Source: Actinoalloteichus_B caeruleus
GTDB taxonomy: Bacteria > Actinomycetota > Actinomycetes > Mycobacteriales > Pseudonocardiaceae
Length of the DNA: 64,000 nucleotides
Assembly (NCBI RefSeq): GCF_000718005.1
Contig: NZ_JODV01000001.1
Reading direction: 5' to 3' (one strand)
The notes beneath the pieces were generated by a model. It was not told where the DNA came from and did not search any database. It saw only the letters and a list, made by a program, of their open reading frames with translations. Position numbers and translations under genes: made by a program. Position 1 is the first letter of the stretch; each line of letters begins with the position of its first letter. This document shows positions 35,327-44,670 of the stretch, piece by piece.

Positions 35327-36430
35327 TCACTCGACCGTCGGGTGCGGCCAGCCGTTGGGCTTGCACACCTTGCCGTCCGCCGGGATGGCCTGGCCGCCCT
35401 GCCCGGTTCCCTCGATCAGCTCGTGCAGCTCGTCGTTGCTCGTGCTCCAGCTCTGCTGCATCATCACCGGCGCGAGGCCGCCGTCGATGTCGCACGGGAC
35501 GTGGCCGTGTCCGAAGTAGTGGCCGACCTCGTGGTTGATCAGGTACGCCTGGTACTGGGCCATCGCGCCCTCGAAGGCGCGGCCCCCGCGCACCCAGCGG
35601 GCGGCGTTGAGGAACACCCCCTCGGGGCGGCGGCACGACGCCTCGAAGTCGACGCCGCCCCCGCACTTGAGCTTGGCGTGCGCCTGGGAGATCAGGATGA
35701 CCCGGAAGTCGGCCTCCTCGACGGTGTCCACCCGTTGCACCGAGATGGCTTCGCTGCCGATCCAACTGCGGGGGTCGGAGAGGGTGGCCTCCACCGTGTT
35801 GGCGTAGGCCTCCACGTCGAGGGGGACGTCGAAGCCGACCTCGTACTCCACGGTGTAGCGGTGGAGGGAGTCCCCCTCCCCCACCGGCTCGGAACGCCCC
35901 GGCACGATGTCGTAGGTCCCCGCGCCCGTCGTCGGGAAGGGGCCGCCGTTCGGGAGTTCCGCCGAGATGACGTCCGGGTCGAAGGACGGGTTGGCGTCGA
36001 AGCTGACGCTGGGCTCCGCCGGTTCCGTGCCCGGGGTGCCGCCCGCTCCTCCGGTGGCGTCGGAGTTCGGGGCCTCCTCCGCCGTGTGCTCGGCGTCCTC
36101 ACCCGGGGTCCTGGCCACGTCGACCGCGACGATGATGGTCAGGACGAGCAGCACGGGCAGGGCGTACACCCGCCAGCTCGGTGCCCGGCGGGACCGGGTA
36201 CGACCTGAGGAGCTCCCCTCGCCACCGTCGACGGTCCTCGGCGAGTCCGCCTGGTCCTCGTCCCGCGCTCCGGCCTCCGGGGCCCAGGAGGCGGCAAGCG
36301 GTTCTCCCGTGGTCCGCCTCGAGTCCCGCTGGTAGCGCTTCTCGCTGGGGCGCCGCCGCGCCGGCCTCCGATTGTCCGATCCTCGGGAGGTGGGCCGGGG
36401 GCGGCCGGGACCACCGGCGTCGGGGTTCAT
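35327..36430 (-). CDS. DUF3152 secreted metzincin-like protein
   Basis: The product (367 residues) has a basic Pro/Arg-rich N-terminus, one signal-anchor helix (about 87-108), a flexible linker rich in Thr, Gly and Glu, and a DUF3152 domain. The domain contains YLINHEVGHYFGHGH, near 296, which has the full HExxHxxGxxH zinc motif of metzincins, plus several cysteines. It is a likely extracytoplasmic zinc protease of unknown substrate, related to Rv3207c. The start is uncertain: ATG 36430 is used, and a GTG at 36439 would add three residues. Confidence 0.9.
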   Translation of the reverse strand: MNPDAGGPGRPRPTSRGSDNRRPARRRPSEKRYQRDSRRTTGEPLAASWAPEAGARDEDQADSPRTVDGGEGSSSGRTRSRRAPSWRVYALPVLLVLTIIVAVDVARTPGEDAEHTAEEAPNSDATGGAGGTPGTEPAEPSVSFDANPSFDPDVISAELPNGGPFPTTGAGTYDIVPGRSEPVGEGDSLHRYTVEYEVGFDVPLDVEAYANTVEATLSDPRSWIGSEAISVQRVDTVEEADFRVILISQAHAKLKCGGGVDFEASCRRPEGVFLNAARWVRGGRAFEGAMAQYQAYLINHEVGHYFGHGHVPCDIDGGLAPVMMQQSWSTSNDELHELIEGTGQGGQAIPADGKVCKPNGWPHPTVE

Positions 36431-36457
36431 CGGTGCCACGCCGCAAAGCGTGCCACA

Positions 36458-37636
36458 TCAGGCACCGAGAACATTTCCTCCTACCCTGGTGTCGGCGGTC
36501 GATGTGGGTGAATTCCCACCGTCGGGCTCCCACTGGTCCTCGGCCAGGGCGTCGATCATCCCGAGGACCGCTCGACCCACCGCCATCGGCTGTTCCATCT
36601 GCGCGACGTGCCCGGTCCTGGGGAGCACGAGCAGCCGAGCCCTCGGGAGCGCCAACGCCGTACGCGTGGCCTTGCGGACGCTGACCAGGCGGTCCTCCGC
36701 ACCCCAGACCACCAGCGCCGGGGCTGGCACCCGGCGAAGCACCCGCCACGGCGAACGCGCGCCCGAGGCCAACCAGCTCCTGACCATGTTGAGCGAGGTC
36801 TCCCCCATGGCGACACCGGCCCAGGGGTTGCGGCCGAGTTCCGCGAGCTCGTCGGCGAGCTCGGCGAGCCGGTGGGTGGGCACGAGTTCCGGCCTGGCGA
36901 AGCACAACCGGCGCAGCTGCTCGGCGCGCCGCGCCGGGGGCACCCTGGCCAGCGCGCGCCGCACCCTCGGGCCGAGGAGCGGGAGGAAGGTCAGGGGGTA
37001 GCGGGGCTCGGTGAGCCGCCCCGGGTTCGGCCTCAGGTCGGGCACCGCCGGTGACACCAGGGTCAGGGTGCTGACCAGCTCGGGCCAGCGGGCGGCGACC
37101 TCGGCGCACACCAGTCCGCCGAAGGAGTTGCCCACGAGGTGGGCCGGCCCGCCGGCGAGCCGCCGCAGGCTCTCGGCGAGGAAGTCGGCGTGCTCGTCGA
37201 GGCCGTACCCGAAGTGGGCCGGGGGTTCCGAACGGCCGAATCCGGGGAGGTCCACGGCGAGGGTCGGGTGCCGGACGGCGAGCACACCGGCGAGATCGGT
37301 CCAGTTGGTGGCGGAACCGGCCAGCCCGTGCACGCACACGACGGGTGCCGCCTCCTCGGTGGAGGTGCTCGGGGTCTCCCGCACGTGCACGCGGCCGCGC
37401 CCCACCTCGACCTGCCGCCCTGGCCAGGGCGGTCGCCGGTGGTCGATGGCGGGCACCTCCCCGGTGAACATGGGCACCCAGGTCAGTGACCTCCTCGGGT
37501 CGGGCCGGCGGCCGTCGACCCGACCGGCGGTCGCCTCCCGGTGCCGGTCACCCTGCCACCGGCCGAGCTGCGCCCAGGCCGCCGTGAACTGGCTCCGCAC
37601 CCGGGCGCTCAGCGCCCCCCACGTCGGCACCGTCAT
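36458..37636 (-). CDS. alpha/beta hydrolase, lipase/esterase-like
   Basis: 392 residues from ATG 37636. It has an N-terminal extension of about 100 residues, then the hydrolase core with VVCVHGLAGSATNW as oxyanion loop, nucleophile elbow GNSFGG near 168, the acid in WGAEDRLVSV and the His of RTGHVAQMEQP. A complete Ser-Asp-His triad is therefore visible. Substrates are not predictable. Related hydrolases sit beside DUF3152 and the TetR gene. It is divergent from the TetR gene and 27 bases upstream of DUF3152, probably co-transcribed. Confidence 0.9.
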   Translation of the reverse strand: MTVPTWGALSARVRSQFTAAWAQLGRWQGDRHREATAGRVDGRRPDPRRSLTWVPMFTGEVPAIDHRRPPWPGRQVEVGRGRVHVRETPSTSTEEAAPVVCVHGLAGSATNWTDLAGVLAVRHPTLAVDLPGFGRSEPPAHFGYGLDEHADFLAESLRRLAGGPAHLVGNSFGGLVCAEVAARWPELVSTLTLVSPAVPDLRPNPGRLTEPRYPLTFLPLLGPRVRRALARVPPARRAEQLRRLCFARPELVPTHRLAELADELAELGRNPWAGVAMGETSLNMVRSWLASGARSPWRVLRRVPAPALVVWGAEDRLVSVRKATRTALALPRARLLVLPRTGHVAQMEQPMAVGRAVLGMIDALAEDQWEPDGGNSPTSTADTRVGGNVLGA

Positions 37637-37829
37637 ACGTCCAGGATGCCAAGGGAACGCTGGGGCGGCAGCGCCACCGAGTCCGCCCGAACGGGTGCCG
37701 CCCACTCGGACAGGTGACGCCCCGTCCGCAGCCGTGCCGCACAACTGCGACTACCAGCGAGTAAGGTCAGGCAACTGGCGGAGCCAGGACCACCGCACGG
37801 TGTGCGGGACATGCTGGAGGCGAGAAGAC

Positions 37830-38465
37830 ATGACGGAAACCACGCGCGAATCCGCGGAGCAGGCGGGCCGCGGGGTCCGGTTGCCCCGCACGGAGAGGCG
37901 GGCGCAGCTCCTCGCCTCCGCGCAGGACGTGTTCGTCGCCAACGGGTACCACGCCGCGGCGATGGACGAGATCGCCGACAGGGCCGGCGTCAGCAAACCC
38001 GTCCTCTACCAGCACTTCCCCGGCAAGTTGGAGCTCTACCTCGCCCTGCTCCAGCAGAAGGTGGAGGACATGGTCAGCCGTGTGAACACGGCGATCGAGT
38101 CGACGACGGACAACAAGCTCCGGGTGCACGCGGCCGTGGCCGCGTACTTCGACTTCGTGAACGCGGAGGACGGGTCGTTCCGGTTGGTCTTCGAGTCGGA
38201 TCTCCGGGGCGAGGCGGCCGTGGAGCAGACCATCGACCACGCGATGTCCCGCTGCGTCGAGCTGATCGCCGAGGCCGTCACCGCCGACGCCGGTCTCGAT
38301 CCGGAACGCGCGAGCCTCGTCGCGATGGGCCTGGTGGGGCTGAGCCAGGTGACCGCGCGCTACTGGCTGACGAGGAACCGGCTCGTCCCCCAGGAGGAGG
38401 CGATCGAGCTGATCGCCAGCCTCGCCTGGCGCGGCATCAGCGGCTTCCCCCTCCAGCACCCCTGA
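37830..38465 (+). CDS. TetR family regulator (Rv3208 type)
   Basis: The 211-residue protein has an N-terminal helix-turn-helix (about 24-70, DEIADRAGVSKPVLYQHF) and an all-alpha ligand domain. The spacing and residues match the Rv3208 family. ATG 37830 follows CTGGAGG at a good distance. Its ligand is unknown; the divergent lipase-like/DUF3152/moeZ operon is the likely target. A 9-bp hairpin lies after its stop. Confidence 0.93.
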   Translation: MTETTRESAEQAGRGVRLPRTERRAQLLASAQDVFVANGYHAAAMDEIADRAGVSKPVLYQHFPGKLELYLALLQQKVEDMVSRVNTAIESTTDNKLRVHAAVAAYFDFVNAEDGSFRLVFESDLRGEAAVEQTIDHAMSRCVELIAEAVTADAGLDPERASLVAMGLVGLSQVTARYWLTRNRLVPQEEAIELIASLAWRGISGFPLQHP

Positions 38466-38506
38466 CATCCACCGGGGGTCGCCAGCTCATCCGCTCCGGC
38501 GGCGGG

Positions 38507-38537
38507 CGGGCCGCGCCCCGAGCTGGGACGCGGCCCG
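38507..38537. terminator. bidirectional hairpin between TetR and DUF3107 genes
   Basis: CGGGCCGCG pairs with CGCGGCCCG over a 13-base loop in the gap between two convergent stops; no T-tract is visible. Confidence 0.5.
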
Positions 38538-38544
38538 GCCGAGA

Positions 38545-38772
38545 TCAGGCGATGCCGAACCCGACCCGCCTGGTGTCCGCGGGGCCGATCTCGACGTAGG
38601 CGACCCGCGCGGTCGGTACGACGAAGCGACGCCCCTTGTCATCGACCAGGCTCAGCAGCTTCTGCTCGCCGCTCAGCGCGTCGCTGACCGCCGTCTCCAC
38701 CTCGTCCGGTGTCTGCGAGCTGGTGAGGACGAGCTCTCGTGAGCTGTCCGCCACACCGATCTTGACCTCCAC
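38545..38772 (-). CDS. DUF3107 family small protein (TB9.4 type)
   Basis: The predicted 75-residue protein begins with GTG, preceded at five bases by GGAGG, an almost ideal ribosome binding site. The sequence VEVKIGVADSSRELVLTSSQ and GRRFVVPTARVAYVEIG matches DUF3107, a small conserved actinobacterial family (Rv3208A) of unknown function found beside the TetR gene. The predicted fold is a short beta-sandwich. Confidence 0.93.
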   Translation of the reverse strand: MEVKIGVADSSRELVLTSSQTPDEVETAVSDALSGEQKLLSLVDDKGRRFVVPTARVAYVEIGPADTRRVGFGIA

Positions 38773-38958
38773 GCCGACCTCCGGTCGTCGATCCTGAACC
38801 AACCGGGTCAGGCTAATGGAATTCGCGGTCCGCCCGGCGCGCACCCGTTCGTCGGGAGGGCGGCCGGGTCGGGCCGGCGGCCCCGCTGTTCCCGCCTCGC
38901 GGCCAGGGCCACGACCACCCCCTGGACCCCGGCTGGCGCCGGGCGTCGCGGCCAGGCC

Positions 38959-39666
38959 TCACCCCAGGCCCAACGCTCCCATCCGCTTGGTGTGGGTGGT
39001 CTGGAGACGTCGCAGCAACGCACCGATGCCCGCCAGGTCCCCCGACCCCCGGATGACCAGCTCCGTGAGCCCGTCCCGCTCGGCGGCCACCCGCTGCGCC
39101 TGGGTGACGGCCTCCCCCAGCAGGCGGCGGGCCCAGAGGGTGAGGCGGTCGCGCAGCGACCGGTCCCCTTCGCAGGCCGCCCGGACCTCGCGTTCCGCGA
39201 AGGCCGAGTACCCGGTGTCGGCCAGCACCTCCAGGACGAGGTCCCGGGTGCGGGGGTCGAGCCAGTTCGCCACCTCGCGGTAGAAGTCGGCGGCGAGGCC
39301 GTCACCCACGTAGGCCTTGACCAGGGACTCCAGCCAGGACCGGGGGGCCGTGGAGGTGTGGAAGTCGTCGAAGGGCTTCGCGAAGGGCCGCATCGCGTCC
39401 TCGATGGGGACGCCCACCGTCCCCAGGTGCTCCTCCAGGCGCCGGTAGTGCCCCATCTCCGCGGCGGCCATGTTCGCGAGCGCCGCCCGTCCCGCCAACG
39501 TCGGCGCGGTTCTGGCGTCCTCGGCCAGCCGGTCGAAGGCCGACAGTTCCCCGTAGGCCAGCACCCCCAGCAGGTCGACGACCCCGTCCGCTACCGGGGT
39601 GGCGTCGGGTCCTCGGTCGGTGCGGACGTCCCCCTGCTCGGGGGCGGGCCGATCAGACGTGGTCAT
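38959..39666 (-). CDS. ferritin-like fold protein (MiaE_2/PF13794 type)
   Basis: The product (235 residues) is mostly helical, with the ferritin-like spacing of carboxylates: ELSAFDRLAEDA, AAAEMGHYRRLEEHL and ADFYREVANWLD. It matches the Rv3210c family, annotated as ferritin-like or tRNA-hydroxylase-like. Glu and His positions could bind a di-iron centre; activity is unknown. ATG 39666 gives MTTSDRPAPEQG. It is divergent from the RNA helicase gene. Confidence 0.88.
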   Translation of the reverse strand: MTTSDRPAPEQGDVRTDRGPDATPVADGVVDLLGVLAYGELSAFDRLAEDARTAPTLAGRAALANMAAAEMGHYRRLEEHLGTVGVPIEDAMRPFAKPFDDFHTSTAPRSWLESLVKAYVGDGLAADFYREVANWLDPRTRDLVLEVLADTGYSAFAEREVRAACEGDRSLRDRLTLWARRLLGEAVTQAQRVAAERDGLTELVIRGSGDLAGIGALLRRLQTTHTKRMGALGLG

Positions 39667-39995
39667 GGTCGCGGAGCCTAGTCGCGGGGTCCCCGCTTTC
39701 CCACCCGCGCGGCGGTCCGCGGCCCCCGGAGGGCGGCCCTGTGAGCGACGCGACCAGGACTCGGGTCCGGCGTACTGGGGTTGGTTGCCCTCTCGGGGTA
39801 ACCTGACGGTGATGCATGTGCCGGTCATCGCGCACCGCCAGCCAGCCGGTCCCTCGCGCGGCGGCGTTCACGAGCGGCGGTGCTACCGGATGCACACCCG
39901 AACTGTGGCGGCCACGCCGCCATGTGCACAGAGTGCGCGCACTGAAACCTCGGCCCTCCCGCGCCGGACACCGACGAGCACGTCGCTCACGTGTC
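39667..39995. other. leader region upstream of the RNA helicase gene
   Basis: No separate gene is visible. The region is the divergent promoter and 5' leader of the helicase and ferritin-like genes; TAACCT (39799-39804) could be a -10 box but no good -35 partner is found. Such long leaders are common for cold-stress DEAD-box helicases. Confidence 0.4.
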
Positions 39996-41789
39996 GTGAC
40001 CGTGGTCGAGCGCCCTGCCACAGCCGTGCGCGCTGGTACGAGAGAGGCGATCACTCTGACAACGAACAACGACACCGACACACCGGGGCCCTCGGCCTCC
40101 GCTGAGACCGGTTCCCCCGACGAGGTGCGGATCGACCACAGCGAGACCGGCGCCGAGAACGCCCAGCCGGCGCCCCACCCCCTGCACGCGTCGGCGCCAC
40201 CCGAGCCGGCGGCACCCACGTTCGCCGAACTGGGGGTGCTGCCCGCGATCACCCAGGCGCTCGACGAGGCGGGCATCACCCACGCCTTCCCGATCCAGCA
40301 GCTCACGCTGCCACTGGCGCTGGCCGGCGACGACGTCATCGGCCAGGCCAGGACGGGGACCGGGAAGACCCTGGCCTTCGGCGTGCCGATGCTCCAGCGG
40401 GCCGAGCTGCCCGGTGACGGGACGCCGCAGGCGCTGATCGTCGTTCCCACCCGGGAGCTCTGCACCCAGGTGACCAGGGACATCACCGACGCCGCCCAGC
40501 ACCTCGGGGTGCGGACGCTGGCCGTGTACGGCGGCCGCCCCTACGAGCCGCAGATCGCGGCGCTGCGGGCCGGCGTCGACATCGTGGTGGGCACCCCCGG
40601 GCGGCTCCTGGACCTCGCGGAACAGCGCCACCTCGTCCTCGGCAAGATCCGAGGGCTGGTCCTCGACGAGGCCGACGAGATGCTCGACCTGGGCTTCCTG
40701 CCCGATGTCGAACGCATCCTCAGCATGGTCCCGGGCGAGCGGCAGACGATGCTGTTCTCGGCGACCATGCCCGGTCCGATCGTCACCCTGGCCAGGACGT
40801 TCCTGCGCCAGCCGACCCACGTCCGGGCCGAGGAGGTCGACGCGGGTGCGGTGCACGAACGGACGAAGCAGTTCGTGTACCGGGCGCACGCCCTCGACAA
40901 GACCGAGCTGATCGCCCGGGTGCTCCAGGCCGAGGACCGGGGGCTGAGCATGATCTTCACGCGGACGAAGCGCACCGCGCAGAAGATCTCGGACGAGCTC
41001 GCCGAGCGCGGGTTCGCCTCCGCCGCCGTGCACGGCGACCTGGGGCAGGGCGCGCGGGAGCAGGCCCTCCGCGCGTTCCGGGCCGGCAAGGTCGACATCC
41101 TGGTGGCCACCGACGTCGCGGCCCGGGGAATCGACGTGGCGGGTGTCACCCACGTCATCAACTACCAGTGCCCGGAGGACGAGAAGACCTACGTGCACCG
41201 CATCGGCCGGACGGGCCGCGCCGGCCGCGAGGGTGTGGCCGTCACCCTCGTCGACTGGGACGAGGAACCCCGCTGGAAGCTGATCAACGACGCGCTCGAC
41301 CTGGGCCGCCCGGAACCGGTGGAGACCTACTCCACCTCCGACCACCTCTTCGAGGACATCGGCATCCCGCGTGACGCCTCCGGTCGCCTCCCCCTGGGCC
41401 GCCGCACGAGGCCGGGTCTGGACGCCGAGCCGGTGGAGGACCTCGACCGCAACGAGCGGGCCGGCCGGAACCGTCGGCGCCGGGGTGGGACCGCCACCCG
41501 GGGTCGCGGCGGTGACCGCGCGGCCGCCAACGCCGAGCGGACGTCCGAGGGCTCTGCCGACCGGCCCGCGCCGAGCCGCAGGAAGCGCCGGCGCACCCGG
41601 GGTGGCGTCGCCGTGGGCGGTGAGAACGGCCCGCAGAGCAAGGAGTCGCAGGCCGTGAAGGAGACCGGCTCAGCCGACCAACCCTCGGGTGGGGGCGCTC
41701 CGCGCCGCAGGAGGCGGCGGCGCCTGGGCTCGGCCGGGGAGTCGACCACCGCCGGCGGTTCCGGGCAGCAGGGTGAGAACGCCGGCTGA
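39996..41789 (+). CDS. rhlE: DEAD-box ATP-dependent RNA helicase, RhlE type
   Basis: About 597 residues from GTG 39996. The helicase core shows the Q motif TFAELGVLPAIT, ARTGTGKT (motif I, near 118), PTREL, VLDEADEML (near 224), FSATMP (near 253), and HRIGRTGRAG (near 401). The C-terminal 130 residues are very basic and low complexity (NRRRRGGTATRGRGG, SRRKRRRTRGG) and should bind RNA. The exact start is unclear: a CTG at 40056 is preceded by GAGAGAGG, giving a better site than the GTG. It matches Rv3211 by family and position. Confidence 0.93.
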   Translation: MTVVERPATAVRAGTREAITLTTNNDTDTPGPSASAETGSPDEVRIDHSETGAENAQPAPHPLHASAPPEPAAPTFAELGVLPAITQALDEAGITHAFPIQQLTLPLALAGDDVIGQARTGTGKTLAFGVPMLQRAELPGDGTPQALIVVPTRELCTQVTRDITDAAQHLGVRTLAVYGGRPYEPQIAALRAGVDIVVGTPGRLLDLAEQRHLVLGKIRGLVLDEADEMLDLGFLPDVERILSMVPGERQTMLFSATMPGPIVTLARTFLRQPTHVRAEEVDAGAVHERTKQFVYRAHALDKTELIARVLQAEDRGLSMIFTRTKRTAQKISDELAERGFASAAVHGDLGQGAREQALRAFRAGKVDILVATDVAARGIDVAGVTHVINYQCPEDEKTYVHRIGRTGRAGREGVAVTLVDWDEEPRWKLINDALDLGRPEPVETYSTSDHLFEDIGIPRDASGRLPLGRRTRPGLDAEPVEDLDRNERAGRNRRRRGGTATRGRGGDRAAANAERTSEGSADRPAPSRRKRRRTRGGVAVGGENGPQSKESQAVKETGSADQPSGGGAPRRRRRRRLGSAGESTTAGGSGQQGENAG

Positions 41790-41845
41790 TCCGGCGACGT
41801 GGGATCACGAGCGGCCGGCTGGTGCCCGGGGCGGAGGGGCGGGAC

Positions 41846-43057
41846 GTGGTGAAGCCTGAGCGGCGGACACGCGGGGACGTCGTCGTGGCCAGCCTGCTCA
41901 TGGTGGGCGTGCTGGCGGTGGGAGCGGTGCTCTGGCGCACCAGCGACCTCGCCGGGACGACGGCTGAACCGTCCGTGCTCCCCGTCGTGGCGCCTGACCC
42001 GGCGGTCGCGCTGCCCGCCGGGCTCCAGGAGCTCTGGCGGGCGGACAGCCCGGCGACGAGTTCACCGGTGGTCGCGGGGCCCGCCGTCGCCACCGCCTCG
42101 GGCGGCGAGGTCGTGGGCCGGGACGCGCTCACCGGGGAACCCCGCTGGCGTTACGCGCGTGACCTGGAGCTGTGCACGGTGTCGGCGGCATGGGAACGCG
42201 CCGTCGCCGTGTACCGGCGCGGCGACTTCTGCTCGGAGGTGACCACGCTGGACGGGGCGACCGGGGACCGGGCCGGGCAACGGCACGGCGACTCCGAACC
42301 GGCCACGGAACTGGTCACCGACGGCCGCTACGTCGCCACGACGGGCGAACGGTTCGTGGAGGTCTTCGGCTCCAACATGGTGATGACCCTGGAGTACGGG
42401 GACGTGCCAGCCGTGGTGAACCCGAACCGGCAGCCGAGGAGCGACTGCCGGTACCTGTCCACCCTGCTGGCCGAGGGCCGGCTGGCGCTCATCGAGCGGT
42501 GCCCCACGGACGTGACCGACCGGGTGACGCTGTTGACCGCGAAACCGGACGACAGCGACCGCCCGGAGGAGACGTACAGCCAGACCCTGGACGACGTCGG
42601 TGCTCGGCTCGTCGCGCTCACCGACGACCACCTGGCCCTCTGGCTGCCGAACCCCTCGCGGATCGTCGTGTACGACACCGAGCGGGGCGACCGGCTGGCG
42701 GAGCACCCGGTCGACACCACGGCCGAGGACCTGGACCAAGCGTCGTCCCAGGTGCCCGAGACCACGGCGTCTCCCAGCCACGTCTACTGGTACACGGGTC
42801 GGAGCACGGTCGCCCTGTCGCTGTCCGACCTGAGCCCGTCCTGGTCGGTCCCGGACACCCTGGGGTCCGGGGCGGTGCTCGCGGGCCGGTTGCTCGTTCC
42901 CGAGCCCGGCGGTCACGCCGTCGTCGACACCGTGACCGGCGAACGGGTCGCGACGCTGCCCGTCGACCGGGGCGGGCACGCGGGTCCGGTGCGGACCTCC
43001 GTCCTCGGCCCGGTGCTGCTGGAACAACGTGCCAGCGAGGTCGTGGCGCTCGGCTGA
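41846..43057 (+). CDS. membrane-anchored PQQ-like beta-propeller protein
   Basis: The protein (403 residues) has one N-terminal helix (about 13-32) and a large extracytoplasmic domain with repeating beta-propeller words such as DALTGEPRWRYA and VVDTVTGERVATLPV. It resembles the Rv3212 family. No enzyme motif is seen, so it may be a scaffold or sensor. GTG 41846 is chosen because GGAGGGG lies eight bases upstream. It is 56 bases downstream of rhlE on the same strand. Confidence 0.88.
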   Translation: MVKPERRTRGDVVVASLLMVGVLAVGAVLWRTSDLAGTTAEPSVLPVVAPDPAVALPAGLQELWRADSPATSSPVVAGPAVATASGGEVVGRDALTGEPRWRYARDLELCTVSAAWERAVAVYRRGDFCSEVTTLDGATGDRAGQRHGDSEPATELVTDGRYVATTGERFVEVFGSNMVMTLEYGDVPAVVNPNRQPRSDCRYLSTLLAEGRLALIERCPTDVTDRVTLLTAKPDDSDRPEETYSQTLDDVGARLVALTDDHLALWLPNPSRIVVYDTERGDRLAEHPVDTTAEDLDQASSQVPETTASPSHVYWYTGRSTVALSLSDLSPSWSVPDTLGSGAVLAGRLLVPEPGGHAVVDTVTGERVATLPVDRGGHAGPVRTSVLGPVLLEQRASEVVALG

Positions 43058-43260
43058 CCCGCGCACCTCGGTCCGGCCGCGCCCGCCGGGGCGTCCGCTC
43101 CCGAGTCCGCACCGCTCGTCGAAGCGGGGGGGCCCGCCCGCGCGGGCCGCACGCGGTGGGTTCGCGACCAGGTCGGGGGACCTCCGGCGGCCTCGGGAGT
43201 GTGGTGGGCGAACCCGCCCGGGGCAGGCGTGATCGGCCCGGGATGGGGCACACTGATGCA

Positions 43261-44139
43261 GTGACTGTTGTGCGTGGATCCGAGATGAGTCCGCACCGTG
43301 CGATCCCGGTCCAGCTCCCGACCGAATACGGCGAGCTGTCAGGTCTGCACGGAACGTCACAGGCCCGCACCGTGCTGGCCACCGCCGTGCTCCTGCCCGG
43401 GTACACGGGCTCCAAGGAGGACTTCGCCGCGCTGATCGACCCGCTCACGGAGGCGGGTTTCGACGTGCTCACCATCGACCTTCCCGGCCAGTACCAGTCG
43501 GACGGGCCCGACGACGAGGACGCCTACCGACCGTCCCGGCTCGGGGTGGTGATCGCCAACCTCGTCTCCCGCCTCCGGTCCGAGGGACGCCGGGTCCTGC
43601 TGCTCGGCCACTCCTACGGCGGTCTGGTCGCGCGGGCCGCCGTGCTCTCCGGGGCCGAACCCGTGGGTCTCACCCTGCTCGCGTCGGGGCCGTCAGCCCT
43701 GCCCCCCGGCCCGAGGCTCTCCCTGATCGAGTTGTGCGAGCCGGCGCTGCGCCTGCACGGCGTGGAGGCGGCGGCCCAGATCTACGAGGCGCACGACCCG
43801 GCCTGGTCGGCCAGACCGCGTGAGCTGCGCACCCTGCTGCGCGCCCGGTTGGTCTCGTCCATGCCCGCCGGGCTGCTCGGGATGGCGACCGCGTTGCGCA
43901 CCGAACCCGATCTCGTTCCCGAACTCGCCGCCCGGATCCAGGAACACCGCATCCGGGGCTTCGTGGTGTGCGGCGAGCAGGACGACGTGTGGTCGGTGGA
44001 GACCCAACGCGAGATGGCCGAGAAGCTCGGCGTCGACTTCGTCACCGTCCCGGACTCGGGCCACAACCCCAACAAGGACAACCCGCAGGGGCTGCTGGAC
44101 GTGCTCGTCCCCACCTGGCAGCGCTGGCTGCTCAGCTAG
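43261..44139 (+). CDS. alpha/beta hydrolase
   Basis: This 292-residue protein has the hydrolase core with AVLLPGYTGSKEDF as oxyanion region, nucleophile elbow GHSYGG near 117, the acid in CGEQDDVWSVE and His in VPDSGHNPNKDN. A complete triad is seen. It resembles lysophospholipase or epoxide hydrolase-like proteins, but the substrate is unknown. GTG 43261 or ATG 43285 could be the start. It stands 203 bases after the propeller gene with no clear promoter. Confidence 0.86.
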   Translation: MTVVRGSEMSPHRAIPVQLPTEYGELSGLHGTSQARTVLATAVLLPGYTGSKEDFAALIDPLTEAGFDVLTIDLPGQYQSDGPDDEDAYRPSRLGVVIANLVSRLRSEGRRVLLLGHSYGGLVARAAVLSGAEPVGLTLLASGPSALPPGPRLSLIELCEPALRLHGVEAAAQIYEAHDPAWSARPRELRTLLRARLVSSMPAGLLGMATALRTEPDLVPELAARIQEHRIRGFVVCGEQDDVWSVETQREMAEKLGVDFVTVPDSGHNPNKDNPQGLLDVLVPTWQRWLLS

Positions 44140-44298
44140 GCGGCCGCGGCCGGCGACGCCCCGTGCGACCCCGGCCGGGCGGCACGCCCCGAGGCCGCCC
44201 CGCTGCCGGCCCTTGAGTCGCCTCGTCCCCGCTCCGCCGCCCCGGCCCATCGAGGCGCGGCACCGCCCGGCGACGGGGATCAGCCCCCGGGTGGGGGG

Positions 44299-44670
44299 TC
44301 AGTGCCACCACCCGGTCCAGAGCAGCCACCCGGCGACGAGCACCACCAGGACCGGCGCCCACCACCGGGCGGAGCGGGCACTGCGGTCGGCGTACGCCTG
44401 CAGCCCGACGGCGACCACGCTCGCCCCCAGGTGAAGTGCCACGAACCCGTACCCCGGCCCGGGGTAGCCGCGGTGCAGCGCGAGGACCTGGAGGCCCAGC
44501 ACGACGAGGGCGAGCACCACCAGCCCGGCGGCCACGGCGCCGCTGAACCCGCGCCACCCCCGGTTCGCCACTCCGCCTCGGGTCGACGGGGGAACCACTC
44601 GAAGGCCGAGGACGTCGGTGTCCTCAGTGGAGTTGGTGATGGGCCGGGGTAGCCGGTGAGTTCCGCTCAC
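44299..44670 (-). CDS. small membrane protein
   Basis: 123 residues. After a 45-residue polar N-terminus it has about three transmembrane helices (SGAVAAGLVVLALVVLGLQV, FVALHLGASVVAVGLQAYA and WWAPVLVVLVAGWLLWTGW). I do not recognise a family. GTG 44670 overlaps the stop of the RecB-like nuclease gene in a GTGA, so the two are co-translated. It may have no functional link to the nuclease. Confidence 0.78.
   Translation of the reverse strand: MSGTHRLPRPITNSTEDTDVLGLRVVPPSTRGGVANRGWRGFSGAVAAGLVVLALVVLGLQVLALHRGYPGPGYGFVALHLGASVVAVGLQAYADRSARSARWWAPVLVVLVAGWLLWTGWWH

Noticed and set aside
39799..39804. TAACCT as a -10 box for the RNA helicase gene
   Set aside because: No acceptable -35 element is found 16-19 bases upstream, so it is not reported as a promoter.
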